This document shows, one piece after another, positions 53,669-61,852 of a DNA stretch of 64,000 nt. How positions within the stretch are numbered: the stretch's first letter is position 1; each line of letters starts with the position of its first letter. The position numbers were made by a program, and so were the translations under genes. The stretch lies in NCBI GenBank assembly GCA_018222965.1, contig JAAEZH010000013.1, positions 61,342-125,341 of the forward strand, given 5' to 3'. Under the pieces are notes generated by a model. It ran no database searches and was not told where the DNA came from. It worked only from the letters and a program-made list of their open reading frames with translations. Source of the stretch: Bacteroidota bacterium (GTDB taxonomy: Bacteria; Bacteroidota; Bacteroidia; Chitinophagales; Saprospiraceae).

Positions 53669-55495
53669 ATGGGCACACAATCAAACATAGAATATCAGGT
53701 ACAGCTTAATCCTAAATCACTGGAAATGACCGTAAAAATGGATATTACCGGAGACCTGGTTAGAAAAAATGAGGGAGAACTTGTATTGGAAATTCCAACA
53801 TGGGTACCTGGAGACTATGCATTCGAACCATATGGAAGAGATATTTTTTCCGTAAAGGCACAAGACCATTCCGGCACACCATTAAAAGTAAAACGAAAAG
53901 GGTTTAACGGATACCTCGTAGAGGTAAATGGTAATCCGATCACTGTAACTTATGAGGCTTCGGCTTATGAACCTGAACTTGGTGATGCGATGGGCCTGGT
54001 TGATAGTGAGTACGCAATACTTATGGGTACCCGATACCTTTTCTGTCCGAATCACCCGGGTAGTTGCTCCGTGGATTATGGTACGCTCCCAAATGGTTGG
54101 AAAATACACCATCCATCAGGAGCAAAAAGAAGTGGGAACAGCAATAAGTGGACCTACCCGAGCTTTGAGATTTTATTGGATACCCCAGTATCTTTTGGAA
54201 ACTTTGATTTACTCAAAAGAACTATAAAAGGCACTCCTTTTTATTTTTTGTTTGTGGATAAAGGCATTGGATTTGAAACAAAAGTTGATCAATTTGTAGA
54301 TCAATTGACGGTGGCAGCAGAAAAAATTCATGACGTATTTGGCATGTTTCCTTTTGATGATTACACTTTTGTATTATCGCTCAATCCACAAGCAGACTGG
54401 GGATTAGAACACCTCACCAGTAACATGAGCGGCTTGGGTCCGGAAGTGTTTGTTGACGACAACTGGTATGCCACAGGAATTAGGGTATGTGCTCACGAAC
54501 TGTTCCATGCATGGAATGTCCGGCGCCTAAGACCAGCCCCTCTCGGACAACTTTGTCATCACCTGACAACAGGAAGCTTTACCGAAGGTCTCTGGGTAGC
54601 TGAAGGATTTACTCGTTATTATGAATTTTTGATAAGCACCAGAGCCAAAGCTTACAGCCCGGATCAGTTTTTTAGTGCAATTGCCGGGTACTTTCAGCAC
54701 CTGACACAGCAACCTTCCTATTCTCGTGTTCCTGTTACCGATTCCTCGCTTGCTACTTACATGAATCATAGTAAATACCCGGGAAGAGTAAATAATAGTA
54801 TTGACTATTACGATAAAGGAATGCTTATTGCTTTTGGTCTGGATGCCCGGTTCCGAAGTTTAAACATTAGTGATGAATACTCTAGTTTAGACGATGCCTT
54901 TAGTACTTTTTATTTTAAGTATTTTGGTGAGGGTCACAAAGTTCCTTCTGATTATGTAGGCTATACTACGGAAGATGTCATTTCATTCTTTGGAAACATT
55001 CATCCGGACCTGGGTAAAGCCTTACAAAAACAAGTAGAAGAAGCTGGCAACCTTGATACGGTTACCCAATTCCGAAACATTGGTTTTGAAGTAGACTGGG
55101 AGGAAACCAATTGCCTGGGATTATTCTTTTTAAATAATAGTGAGCCAACGATTTACGGAGTTGGTGACAACAGCCCGGCAGGGGAAGTCGGGATTGCTCC
55201 AAACGATGTTATTCAGACAATTAATGGATATGCCTTTACACAAAAAGGACTTGTATGGGCAGCAGCACAAAATGAAGATGTAAACCTTGAAGTACTAAGA
55301 GGTCATCGAAAATTAACTTTTACCATTAGTCCAAAGCCGTTCAAAAAGCTTAAACAACTGAGGTGGAAAGGATCTACATCTCAAGTGAAGTCCATTCAAC
55401 AATGGCTTGGAGAGGAAAACTTCCAACCGTCACAGGGACAAATATTTGAATTAAGTTTTTACGATAATTTTCACGGCTTAGAAAGCATGGTTTAG
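53669..55495 (+). CDS. M61-family glycyl aminopeptidase-like metallopeptidase with PDZ domain
   Basis: A zinc peptidase of family M61, about 608 residues from the chosen ATG. The Zn-binding HELFH is in CAHELFHAWNVRRLRP (residue about 276) and the third ligand Glu in LWVAEGFTRYYEFL (about 312). A PDZ domain closes the chain (GIAPNDVIQTINGYAFTQKG). The N-terminal beta domain starts NIEYQVQLNPKSLEMTVKMD, normal for M61. An in-frame ATG at 53597 would add 24 hydrophobic residues (VLVWYFLFDFYSKI) that look unlike the family; I prefer 53669 but cannot exclude it. M61 enzymes favour N-terminal Gly or Ala. It is the last gene of the cluster. Confidence 0.85.
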   Translation: MGTQSNIEYQVQLNPKSLEMTVKMDITGDLVRKNEGELVLEIPTWVPGDYAFEPYGRDIFSVKAQDHSGTPLKVKRKGFNGYLVEVNGNPITVTYEASAYEPELGDAMGLVDSEYAILMGTRYLFCPNHPGSCSVDYGTLPNGWKIHHPSGAKRSGNSNKWTYPSFEILLDTPVSFGNFDLLKRTIKGTPFYFLFVDKGIGFETKVDQFVDQLTVAAEKIHDVFGMFPFDDYTFVLSLNPQADWGLEHLTSNMSGLGPEVFVDDNWYATGIRVCAHELFHAWNVRRLRPAPLGQLCHHLTTGSFTEGLWVAEGFTRYYEFLISTRAKAYSPDQFFSAIAGYFQHLTQQPSYSRVPVTDSSLATYMNHSKYPGRVNNSIDYYDKGMLIAFGLDARFRSLNISDEYSSLDDAFSTFYFKYFGEGHKVPSDYVGYTTEDVISFFGNIHPDLGKALQKQVEEAGNLDTVTQFRNIGFEVDWEETNCLGLFFLNNSEPTIYGVGDNSPAGEVGIAPNDVIQTINGYAFTQKGLVWAAAQNEDVNLEVLRGHRKLTFTISPKPFKKLKQLRWKGSTSQVKSIQQWLGEENFQPSQGQIFELSFYDNFHGLESMV

Positions 55496-55597
55496 GCTTT
55501 ATAATCACAGGGGCTTATATTTTCTACTCCCCTCGAGCCGGCAAATCCGTCTATCGACCAGGCAAATTTTCTCGAAACCTTTGTACATTGCTTTAGC

Positions 55598-56074
55598 ATG
55601 GAAAAGAAATCGATCATTTGCAGCTGGACCGAGTATCCTGACAGAGGTACTATTCCGGCAAGGGTCCGGGAATTACTGGATGCCGCAGCAGCTGCCTGCG
55701 ACAATAGTTATGCTCCCTATTCTAACTTCTACGTTGGAGCTGCCGCCCGAATGGAGGACGGGAGTATCATTCTCGGTGCTAATATGGAAAACGCCTCCTA
55801 CCCTTTGTGTATTTGTGCGGAAAAATCCTGCGTCAGTAATTCGGAGAGTTATAAGAAAGGTCTGGTAATGGAAATCATTGCGATAACAGCAAAGGGTCTG
55901 GATCATCCGGTATCGCCCTGTGGGTCCTGCAGGCAGATCCTGGTAGAGAAAGAACAGCGGCAAGGGAAAAAAATGGAAGTGTATCTATTTGGAGAAACGG
56001 GCCTGGTTTGGCATTTTCATTCGGCGGAAGCCTTTTTACCAATGCCTTTTGACAGTTCAGATCTCAATACTTAA
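55598..56074 (+). CDS. cdd: Cytidine deaminase
   Basis: Zn-dependent deamination of cytidine and deoxycytidine to uridine forms, pyrimidine salvage. The 158-residue subunit has the catalytic CAEKSCVSN with the zinc Cys and Glu of CAE, the second zinc motif SPCGSCRQILVE, and the N-terminal SYAPYSNFYVGAAARMEDGS. The ending AFLPMPFDSSDL matches the homotetrameric class. Unlike the cluster before it, it is an ordinary housekeeping gene. A near copy of the 13-base motif lies at 56020. Its stop is 8 bases from the convergent STAS-like gene. Confidence 0.95.
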   Translation: MEKKSIICSWTEYPDRGTIPARVRELLDAAAAACDNSYAPYSNFYVGAAARMEDGSIILGANMENASYPLCICAEKSCVSNSESYKKGLVMEIIAITAKGLDHPVSPCGSCRQILVEKEQRQGKKMEVYLFGETGLVWHFHSAEAFLPMPFDSSDLNT

Positions 56075-56082
56075 GCTTGGAT

Positions 56083-56496
56083 TTATGCCGGAACATCTAA
56101 ACCCAGCAAAGACTTACCATATTCTTCGGCTTCTTCCACACTGGAAAAAACCATATATGGCACCGGTGATTCCTGTAACACGAAAACCGTTTTTAGAATC
56201 ATTCTAACAATCGACCTGTTTACTATGAAAGCGATTCCGCGGCAATAAGTCAGAATCTCTTTTTCTCTGAATTTGATCCAATCTGCTTGTTTGCGGATGT
56301 ATTTTAATTTCGGAAAACTAACATCCGAAAAGTCCATGATTAGAAAATATCGCTCATCTTTTCTCCAAAGCTTCTCCACATCTTCGAGGTAGCTATCGAA
56401 GAGTTTGTCTGTCAGCTTGACAGAAGTTATTTTAATGAAAACAATGGGACGGTTATCTTCAAAAACTTCAGCAAAAACTTTGCCGTCTCTATTCAT
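56083..56496 (-). CDS. STAS/SpoIIAA-like small protein (copy 1)
   Basis: A 137-residue soluble protein with beta-alpha alternation that resembles STAS/SpoIIAA-like domains: NRPIVFIKITSVKLTDKLFD, ERYFLIMDFSDVSFPKLKYI, then ILTYCRGIAFIVNRSIVRMI. Such domains often bind nucleotides, lipids or partner proteins; no phosphorylatable Ser is clear. It is closely similar along its length to the gene at 56648-57085. Function unknown. Confidence 0.75.
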   Translation of the reverse strand: MNRDGKVFAEVFEDNRPIVFIKITSVKLTDKLFDSYLEDVEKLWRKDERYFLIMDFSDVSFPKLKYIRKQADWIKFREKEILTYCRGIAFIVNRSIVRMILKTVFVLQESPVPYMVFSSVEEAEEYGKSLLGLDVPA

Positions 56497-56647
56497 GGGT
56501 AATAAAGTCTTCTGTTATGGATTGGTAATATATCACTTATGACGCATTACAAATGTAAAAGTTTCGTCAGAGTCTCAAGTTCAGCCTGCGGTAGGAAGTT
56601 TTTGCGGTTCCTTTTTAGGTATTTACAGTCTACTCCTGAGTACAGCG

Positions 56648-57085
56648 CTATAACTTTCCCGAAGCATTCTGTACCGAATCCAATCCAAGTTGATTTTCGC
56701 CATATTCGATTGCTTTTCTGAGGCTGCGAAATACTTTATAGGGAAATGGAGGTTCTTGCAAAAAAATAACAATTCGAAAGGTAAGCCAGAGTAATGGCCG
56801 GTTTATCACCAGTGAAACACCGCGACAGTAGGTTAATAATTCCTTCTCCCTCAATTTTATCCACGCTGCCTGCATCCTCAGGTACTTAAACTTTGGAATA
56901 CGCAATTCACGAATATCCATAATCAGGTAATATGACTCATCAGTCTCCCATAAGGATTCTATGCTCTTCACATATTGATTAAATATTTCTTCCGTCAGTT
57001 TAACCGATTTAAACTCCAACAGGACTAAGGGTCGATTCTCTTCAGAAATTTCAGCAATCTTTTTGCTGTTGTTTTTCATAAACAC
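56648..57085 (-). CDS. STAS/SpoIIAA-like small protein (copy 2)
   Basis: A 145-residue paralogue of the downstream gene. The blocks NRPLVLLEFKSVKLTEEIFN, ESYYLIMDIRELRIPKFKYL, LLTYCRGVSLVINRPLLWLT and AIEYGENQLGLD align residue for residue with copy 1. The two lie in tandem 151 bases apart, which points to a local duplication. A role is not evident; the SLC13 carrier gene ends the same strand run upstream. The middle part is mildly hydrophobic, so membrane association is possible. Confidence 0.75.
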   Translation of the reverse strand: MFMKNNSKKIAEISEENRPLVLLEFKSVKLTEEIFNQYVKSIESLWETDESYYLIMDIRELRIPKFKYLRMQAAWIKLREKELLTYCRGVSLVINRPLLWLTFRIVIFLQEPPFPYKVFRSLRKAIEYGENQLGLDSVQNASGKL

Positions 57086-57206
57086 GCATGTTTTTTATGG
57101 TAAGGCATAAAACGGAACCGGGTAAACGGACCAGCAATATACAGGGTATATCCTTAAAACAATTTCATGGCTCCCTTCAATGAATGTAGATGCAAACTTA
57201 GGTGTT

Positions 57207-58634
57207 TTAAAACAACATCGGAACCAGAAACTGCGCCAACAAGATCAGCAACAGCACGGCCAGAAAGTTTAGCATCACACCGGCACGGGCCATTTGATGG
57301 ACTTTCACATGACCGCTTGCAAATACAATGGCGTTTGGCGGCGTAGCCATAGGCAGCATGAAGGCGCAACTGGATGCCAGGGTTGCGGGAATAGCCAGGT
57401 GGAGAATGGGAAGATCCAGTCCGATAGCAATCCCGGCTAATACAGGTATAAATATGTTTACCAGCGCAACATTGCTCATTAGCTCAGTCATAAACAATAC
57501 CACAAAAATGGACAGCGCAGAAATTAGAAAGGGATTGCTGTCATAGCCCGAGATCCAGTCACCGATAATATCGATGATACCAGCCTGAGCCATGCCGGAA
57601 GCCAAAGCCAATCCGCCACCGAAAAGGATGAGGATGCCCCAGGGCAGTCGATTGGTGTCTTTCCATTCTAATACAAATTTACCCGCTTTCATATTCGCCG
57701 GAAGGCTAAAGAGTGTCAGGGCAGCCAGCATACTAATGCCTGCATCGGAAAGGCTGAGCCCCGGAATGAGTTTGTTAATTGGTGCCCGGAAAATCCATAA
57801 CAAAGCCGTTGCAGCAAATACCGTTAATACCATAGCTTCCTCCCGGTCAATTTTTCCCAGTTTTCTCAACTCGCCCTTAATCAGTGCCGCAGAAGAATCG
57901 AAGCGGGGCAAATGATTGGGGTACACCCATTTCACCAAAATGAAATAGATCAGGAAAAGCATAATCAGCATAAAGGGGAAACCCAGCATCAGCCATTTTA
58001 CAAAGGACAGGCTGGTGCCGAATTCCTGCTCCATAAATCCAACAAGTACCGTATTGGGAGGCGTACCGATTAGTGTTGCCGTGCCTCCCACATTCGCCGC
58101 AAAGGCAATACCCAGCATCAAACTAAGCGCAAAATTTCGGTCGTTTTTGGTGAACCCGTCTTCGTCATGGATCAACAATTGCACCACTGAAAGCGCAATA
58201 GGAAGCATGACTACGGTCGTTGCTGTATTGCTGATCCACATACTCAGGAATGCCGTGGAAAGCATAAACCCCAGTACAATCCGATCAGGGCTTATACCGG
58301 TAAGTCGGATAATATTGAGGGCAATGCGTCGGTGTAAATCAACTTTTTCAATGGCCAGTGCCAGTACAAATCCGCCGAAGAAGAGAAATACGATGGGGCT
58401 GGCATAATTGGCCGCTACCTCCCCTATTTCCATGACCCCAATGAGCGGAAAAACCGTCAGAGGAATCAAGGCGGTTACAGACAAAGACACCACTTCGGTC
58501 ATCCACCAAACCACCATCCAGGCAGCGATAGCCAGGACTTTTCCCACCAGGGGATCCATGTTGAGAGGCAGCAATAAAAGGAGCAGAAATAAAACGGGGC
58601 CGCTTATGTATCCGGCAAGTTTAAAAAGAGGCAT
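57207..58634 (-). CDS. SLC13/DASS-family sodium-dicarboxylate symporter
   Basis: A 475-residue inner-membrane carrier of the divalent anion:Na+ symporter family, for C4-dicarboxylates, citrate or sulfate. Two inverted halves each have a conserved clamshell motif: SMWISNTATTVVMLPIALSV (SNT) near residue 130, and the second, TELMSNVALVNIFIPVLAGI near 395, where SNT is SNV. ASSCAFMLPMATPPNAIVFA near 435 is the family signature. About 12 helices. The full set of segments is present. The substrate is not determined by sequence. The gene is divergent from 58746 across a short tandem repeat. Confidence 0.92.
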   Translation of the reverse strand: MPLFKLAGYISGPVLFLLLLLLPLNMDPLVGKVLAIAAWMVVWWMTEVVSLSVTALIPLTVFPLIGVMEIGEVAANYASPIVFLFFGGFVLALAIEKVDLHRRIALNIIRLTGISPDRIVLGFMLSTAFLSMWISNTATTVVMLPIALSVVQLLIHDEDGFTKNDRNFALSLMLGIAFAANVGGTATLIGTPPNTVLVGFMEQEFGTSLSFVKWLMLGFPFMLIMLFLIYFILVKWVYPNHLPRFDSSAALIKGELRKLGKIDREEAMVLTVFAATALLWIFRAPINKLIPGLSLSDAGISMLAALTLFSLPANMKAGKFVLEWKDTNRLPWGILILFGGGLALASGMAQAGIIDIIGDWISGYDSNPFLISALSIFVVLFMTELMSNVALVNIFIPVLAGIAIGLDLPILHLAIPATLASSCAFMLPMATPPNAIVFASGHVKVHQMARAGVMLNFLAVLLLILLAQFLVPMLF

Positions 58635-58649
58635 TCTTTTTAGTGTGAG

Positions 58650-58680
58650 TTTGAGTGTGTGTTTGAGTGTGTGTTTGGGG
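58650..58680. repeat. 12-base tandem repeat in a divergent promoter region
   Basis: TTTGAGTGTGTG occurs at 58650-58661 and 58662-58673, with a partial third copy to 58680. It lies between the start of the SLC13 gene (58634, minus) and the plus-strand gene at 58746, where slippage could alter promoter spacing. Confidence 0.7.
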
Positions 58681-58745
58681 AATTAAGATATGGAATGCGT
58701 TGTTATAAACGTACTCTTACTATTTTGGGAATTAAATTAGTAGAA

Positions 58746-59630
58746 ATGATTCAAACCGATATCCCGGTATTAGATGAAATGTTTGGCAAGATGTATCACT
58801 ATCTGCCTGCCTTGCCTGATGTGCGTTTACCCGTAAAAGTATCTCAACGGGGACTAAATTTTCAAGTTCCGGAGGATGGGGCTATTAAGGACTGGATGGA
58901 CGGATTGCGGTCAAATTTTGATATGTCTGATCTGAAGCTCTGGGTGCTGGCCCCCTGGGAGAAAAAACCCAAACTCGGAGATGTAGCTGTTTACAAGCAG
59001 GCCCACTTTTTGCCCGGAGGGAAAAGTCCGCGGGAGGAAGTGCTCGATACAACACGCAAAGTGGGTTTGTATGATGCTTCCAATGAGTTGCTGCTTAAAG
59101 CATCTATTTCATCCGAAATCCGTTTATATTATACCGGCTTCACCGGAGTGTCTAAGAAAAGCGCTCAAAATGAAATTGGTGGAAATGAGGTGTACTACCA
59201 GTTTTCATCAGGCAGCTGGCTGGACTGGGTTTCTCAGTACTGGGAATTTGAGGTTTTGAAGTTGGATGACAGCTTGTTTCTTTCCGATTTTTATGCCGGT
59301 CAAAACTGGTCGACTTATCCTCTTGTTGATCATTTCGTAAAACAACTTGGGGAAAACGATTACCGCGTTTTGTTTGAAATGGAAATGTTAGAAGGATCGG
59401 TTGATGCCTTTACGGCGGATGATCTGGATGGTTTTTATTTTTTAAACGATCAGAAGGAAGTGCTTGGGCAGGCTGATACTTTTGAGCTTTTGACCCATTT
59501 GGAAGAATCCGGCGATCCGATAAAACTGGGTTTATTTAATGCGGATACAGACCCTGAAATATTGACAAAAATTACCGTTTCTCCTGCATCCAGGGTATCC
59601 ATAGTTTGGGATGAAGAAACGGATGAATAA
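58746..59630 (+). CDS. Uncharacterised soluble protein
   Basis: About 294 residues from the chosen ATG (MIQTDIPVLDEMFGKMYHYL). In-frame starts further upstream at 58659 (GTG, inside the tandem repeat) and 58695 are less likely. No signal peptide and no known domain; aromatic- and acid-rich, with repeated phrases such as SGSWLDWVSQYWEFEVLKLD. The stop overlaps the reading frame of the next gene, which starts as early as 59611. Unknown function, but it is the first gene of a run with the three secreted paralogues. Confidence 0.7.
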   Translation: MIQTDIPVLDEMFGKMYHYLPALPDVRLPVKVSQRGLNFQVPEDGAIKDWMDGLRSNFDMSDLKLWVLAPWEKKPKLGDVAVYKQAHFLPGGKSPREEVLDTTRKVGLYDASNELLLKASISSEIRLYYTGFTGVSKKSAQNEIGGNEVYYQFSSGSWLDWVSQYWEFEVLKLDDSLFLSDFYAGQNWSTYPLVDHFVKQLGENDYRVLFEMEMLEGSVDAFTADDLDGFYFLNDQKEVLGQADTFELLTHLEESGDPIKLGLFNADTDPEILTKITVSPASRVSIVWDEETDE

Positions 59631-59643
59631 CGCCAAATTAATT

Positions 59644-60750
59644 ATGAAAATAAGCATAATCACCCTTATCGCTCTTGTCTTTTTTAGCGGGAATGTTCTT
59701 GCGCAAACGCCTCTCCTGCTTTTTAACCCTGATTTTGAGGAAAGTCCGGCCGGAGCTTCCACTACACCGGAAGGTTGGATTCACTGTGGGTTCCCGAGAG
59801 CTACGCCGCCGGATGTACATGGTATGAACACCCAGTTTGCGATGGTTGCTGATGATCCCAAATTTGGAGAGCAGTATGTTGGCCTGGTGGCCCGCGACAA
59901 TAATACCTGGGAAGACCTGGGGCAAAAACTGGAGTTTCCGCTCGAAGCCAACAAATGGCATTTTTTGAGCTTTTATGCCAAAAAAGCGGATATCTACCGC
60001 AGTCGGAGTCAGGCTACCGGACGAGAAATCAACCTCGACGGACCATTGGTCATGCTGATATACGGCAGCAGCGAAGCCTGTGCCCAGGAAGAGATGCTGG
60101 CCGTTACGCCCGTTTTGGATTACGGGGATTGGACTAAAGTATCAGTCAGTTTTGTGCCCACTAAAGCCTACGACTATTTCTGGTTTGAGGTACACTACGA
60201 TGATCCGGAAGCCGAACCTTACAATGGTAATGTATTGTTGGATAACTTCTCTCCCATTCAAATCTGGACCGACACCCTGCGGTATTTCCCCCTGACAGCC
60301 GGGCAGGAATTTGTAGACTGGGTGGATCGGGAGACACTTAGCAATGAGCAATTGCAGGAATTTGCAGTTGGCTATGTAGAAGCAGGAATTCGAAATGGCT
60401 CGATCGACCATTCGGCGCAAGCCGGTTTATTTAATATATTCATGGCAGAGCAGTTTCTAAATGAGTTGCAAAATAAAGACATTCGCCAGGTATTGTTAAA
60501 CAGCAGTTCTGCCGAACTAATCACCTACAAAGATGCTCTGGAAACCATTGGAGCGGAAGCGGAAGCGGAGCTCTTTAAAGAAGGCTATAGTTTAGTTGTA
60601 AAAAGCCGTTTAGGGGAATCAACGGAAGCCGATAATACGGCCTTTGATCAATTGCCGGAGCGATTTGCAGAAGTGCAGCAGATTGAAGGTTTGTTGGCGA
60701 CTTTCGTCGAATCCAATCGCGAGTCGTTGATCCAACAGCTGCAATGGTAG
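59644..60750 (+). CDS. Secreted carbohydrate-binding-like protein, tandem copy 1
   Basis: An exported protein of about 368 residues; signal peptide MKISIITLIALVFFSGNVLA then QTPLLLFNPDFEES. In-frame starts at 59611 and 59623 would add basic residues and overlap the upstream gene. The conserved N-terminal domain (residues about 20-210) has the blocks TPEGWIHCGF, PPDVHGMNTQFAMV, YVGLVARDNNTWEDLGQKL and PYNGNVLLDNFSPI: beta-sandwich in character, like a carbohydrate-binding module. The C-terminal half is helical. Copies 2 and 3 follow in tandem. Confidence 0.82.
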   Translation: MKISIITLIALVFFSGNVLAQTPLLLFNPDFEESPAGASTTPEGWIHCGFPRATPPDVHGMNTQFAMVADDPKFGEQYVGLVARDNNTWEDLGQKLEFPLEANKWHFLSFYAKKADIYRSRSQATGREINLDGPLVMLIYGSSEACAQEEMLAVTPVLDYGDWTKVSVSFVPTKAYDYFWFEVHYDDPEAEPYNGNVLLDNFSPIQIWTDTLRYFPLTAGQEFVDWVDRETLSNEQLQEFAVGYVEAGIRNGSIDHSAQAGLFNIFMAEQFLNELQNKDIRQVLLNSSSAELITYKDALETIGAEAEAELFKEGYSLVVKSRLGESTEADNTAFDQLPERFAEVQQIEGLLATFVESNRESLIQQLQW

Positions 60751-60787
60751 ACCGTTAAGTGTATGTTTACTTTATCAATTAACCAAA

Positions 60788-61852
60788 ATGAAAACACCCT
60801 TACTTGCCCTGTGCCTGTTATGTGCCAACCTGGCCACCGCACAACAATTCATTGATTGGACAAATCCTTCATTTGAAGGCACCCCTACACACGGCGTGGC
60901 CCCTGAAGGATGGGAAGATTGCGGATTCCCCGGTGAAACGCAACCGGACCTTCATGGTGGAGAGATCAAGCAATTTGGGGTACAGCAAAACCCCATAGAT
61001 GGCGACACCTTTTTGGGTATGGTCGTGCGCGACAACGACACCTGGGAAAGGATTGGTCAGCGGTTGACTTTGCCCTTGGAATCTGGTCAGTACCATCGAT
61101 TTTCTGTGTATATCTCCCGGGCGGAGATGTATACCAGTGCAAGTAGAAAAACACAATCCATTGTCAATTACACCACTCCCTGTCAGTTGCGGGTTTGGGG
61201 AGGCAATGCCTATTGCGATCAAGCCGAGCTACTATTTGAATCAGGTCCCGTAAAAAATTCGGAATGGAACTTGATTGATGTAGAATTTATTCCCTCCAGA
61301 GCCTACCAGTATCTCCTATTGGAAGCCTACTATGTAGAGCCAATATTTGAAAGGTATAATGGAAACATTCTTTTGGACGGGCTCTCCCCAATAGAGGTTC
61401 TCGGATCGCAGCCTGGAGAAAGCCCTGTGCATATACGGAGCCTAAACATAGCCGTTGATCGATATATGGATTATAACAGGCATCAAAAAATCCCCCTGGA
61501 AAAAGCCGAATTGCGGAACTATTACTTTTCAAGGTATCTGCTGAAAGATTTAAACGATTATGGTTTCCTGCTTTGTCTGCATAATTTTAAAGCAGCTGAT
61601 TTTGAGAAAATGGTGGAGATCCTATACAACATTGATGCGCTGGAGGAAGCCGTTTGGCTGGAGCGCGGATATGAATTGATCCAGCTTTCCAACAAACAAA
61701 ACCTCACGGATGCACAGGTCGAAGAGTTGAAGCTGTTGAGCAAACAATTCCATAATGAACATCAACTGGAGTACTGGATTGGGGAGTACGGTAAATTGCA
61801 TGGAGCAACAATCATGGAACAGGCAAAAATCCAGGAAAATGCAGTCGATTAA
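60788..61852 (+). CDS. Secreted carbohydrate-binding-like protein, tandem copy 2
   Basis: A 354-residue exported paralogue; signal peptide MKTPLLALCLLCANLATAQ. Same blocks: NPSFEGTPTHGVAPEGWEDC, QPDLHGGEIKQFGVQQ, LGMVVRDNDTWERIGQRL and RYNGNILLDGLSPI. The C-terminal helical half (LRNYYFSRYLLKDLNDYGF, LTDAQVEELKLLSKQFHNEH) is also shared. It starts 37 bases after copy 1. The function of the family is unknown to me; display on glycans is an inference from the beta-sandwich-like pattern. Confidence 0.82.
   Translation: MKTPLLALCLLCANLATAQQFIDWTNPSFEGTPTHGVAPEGWEDCGFPGETQPDLHGGEIKQFGVQQNPIDGDTFLGMVVRDNDTWERIGQRLTLPLESGQYHRFSVYISRAEMYTSASRKTQSIVNYTTPCQLRVWGGNAYCDQAELLFESGPVKNSEWNLIDVEFIPSRAYQYLLLEAYYVEPIFERYNGNILLDGLSPIEVLGSQPGESPVHIRSLNIAVDRYMDYNRHQKIPLEKAELRNYYFSRYLLKDLNDYGFLLCLHNFKAADFEKMVEILYNIDALEEAVWLERGYELIQLSNKQNLTDAQVEELKLLSKQFHNEHQLEYWIGEYGKLHGATIMEQAKIQENAVD

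Noticed and set aside
41366..55495. Violacein, rebeccamycin or similar indole cluster
   Set aside because: Amino-acid-oxidase-like enzymes are present, but no VioB/RebD-type coupling enzyme, P450 or glycosyltransferase.
61755..61838. Upstream start of secreted copy 3
   Set aside because: It would bury the signal peptide inside the chain; the ATG at 61839 places it at the N-terminus.
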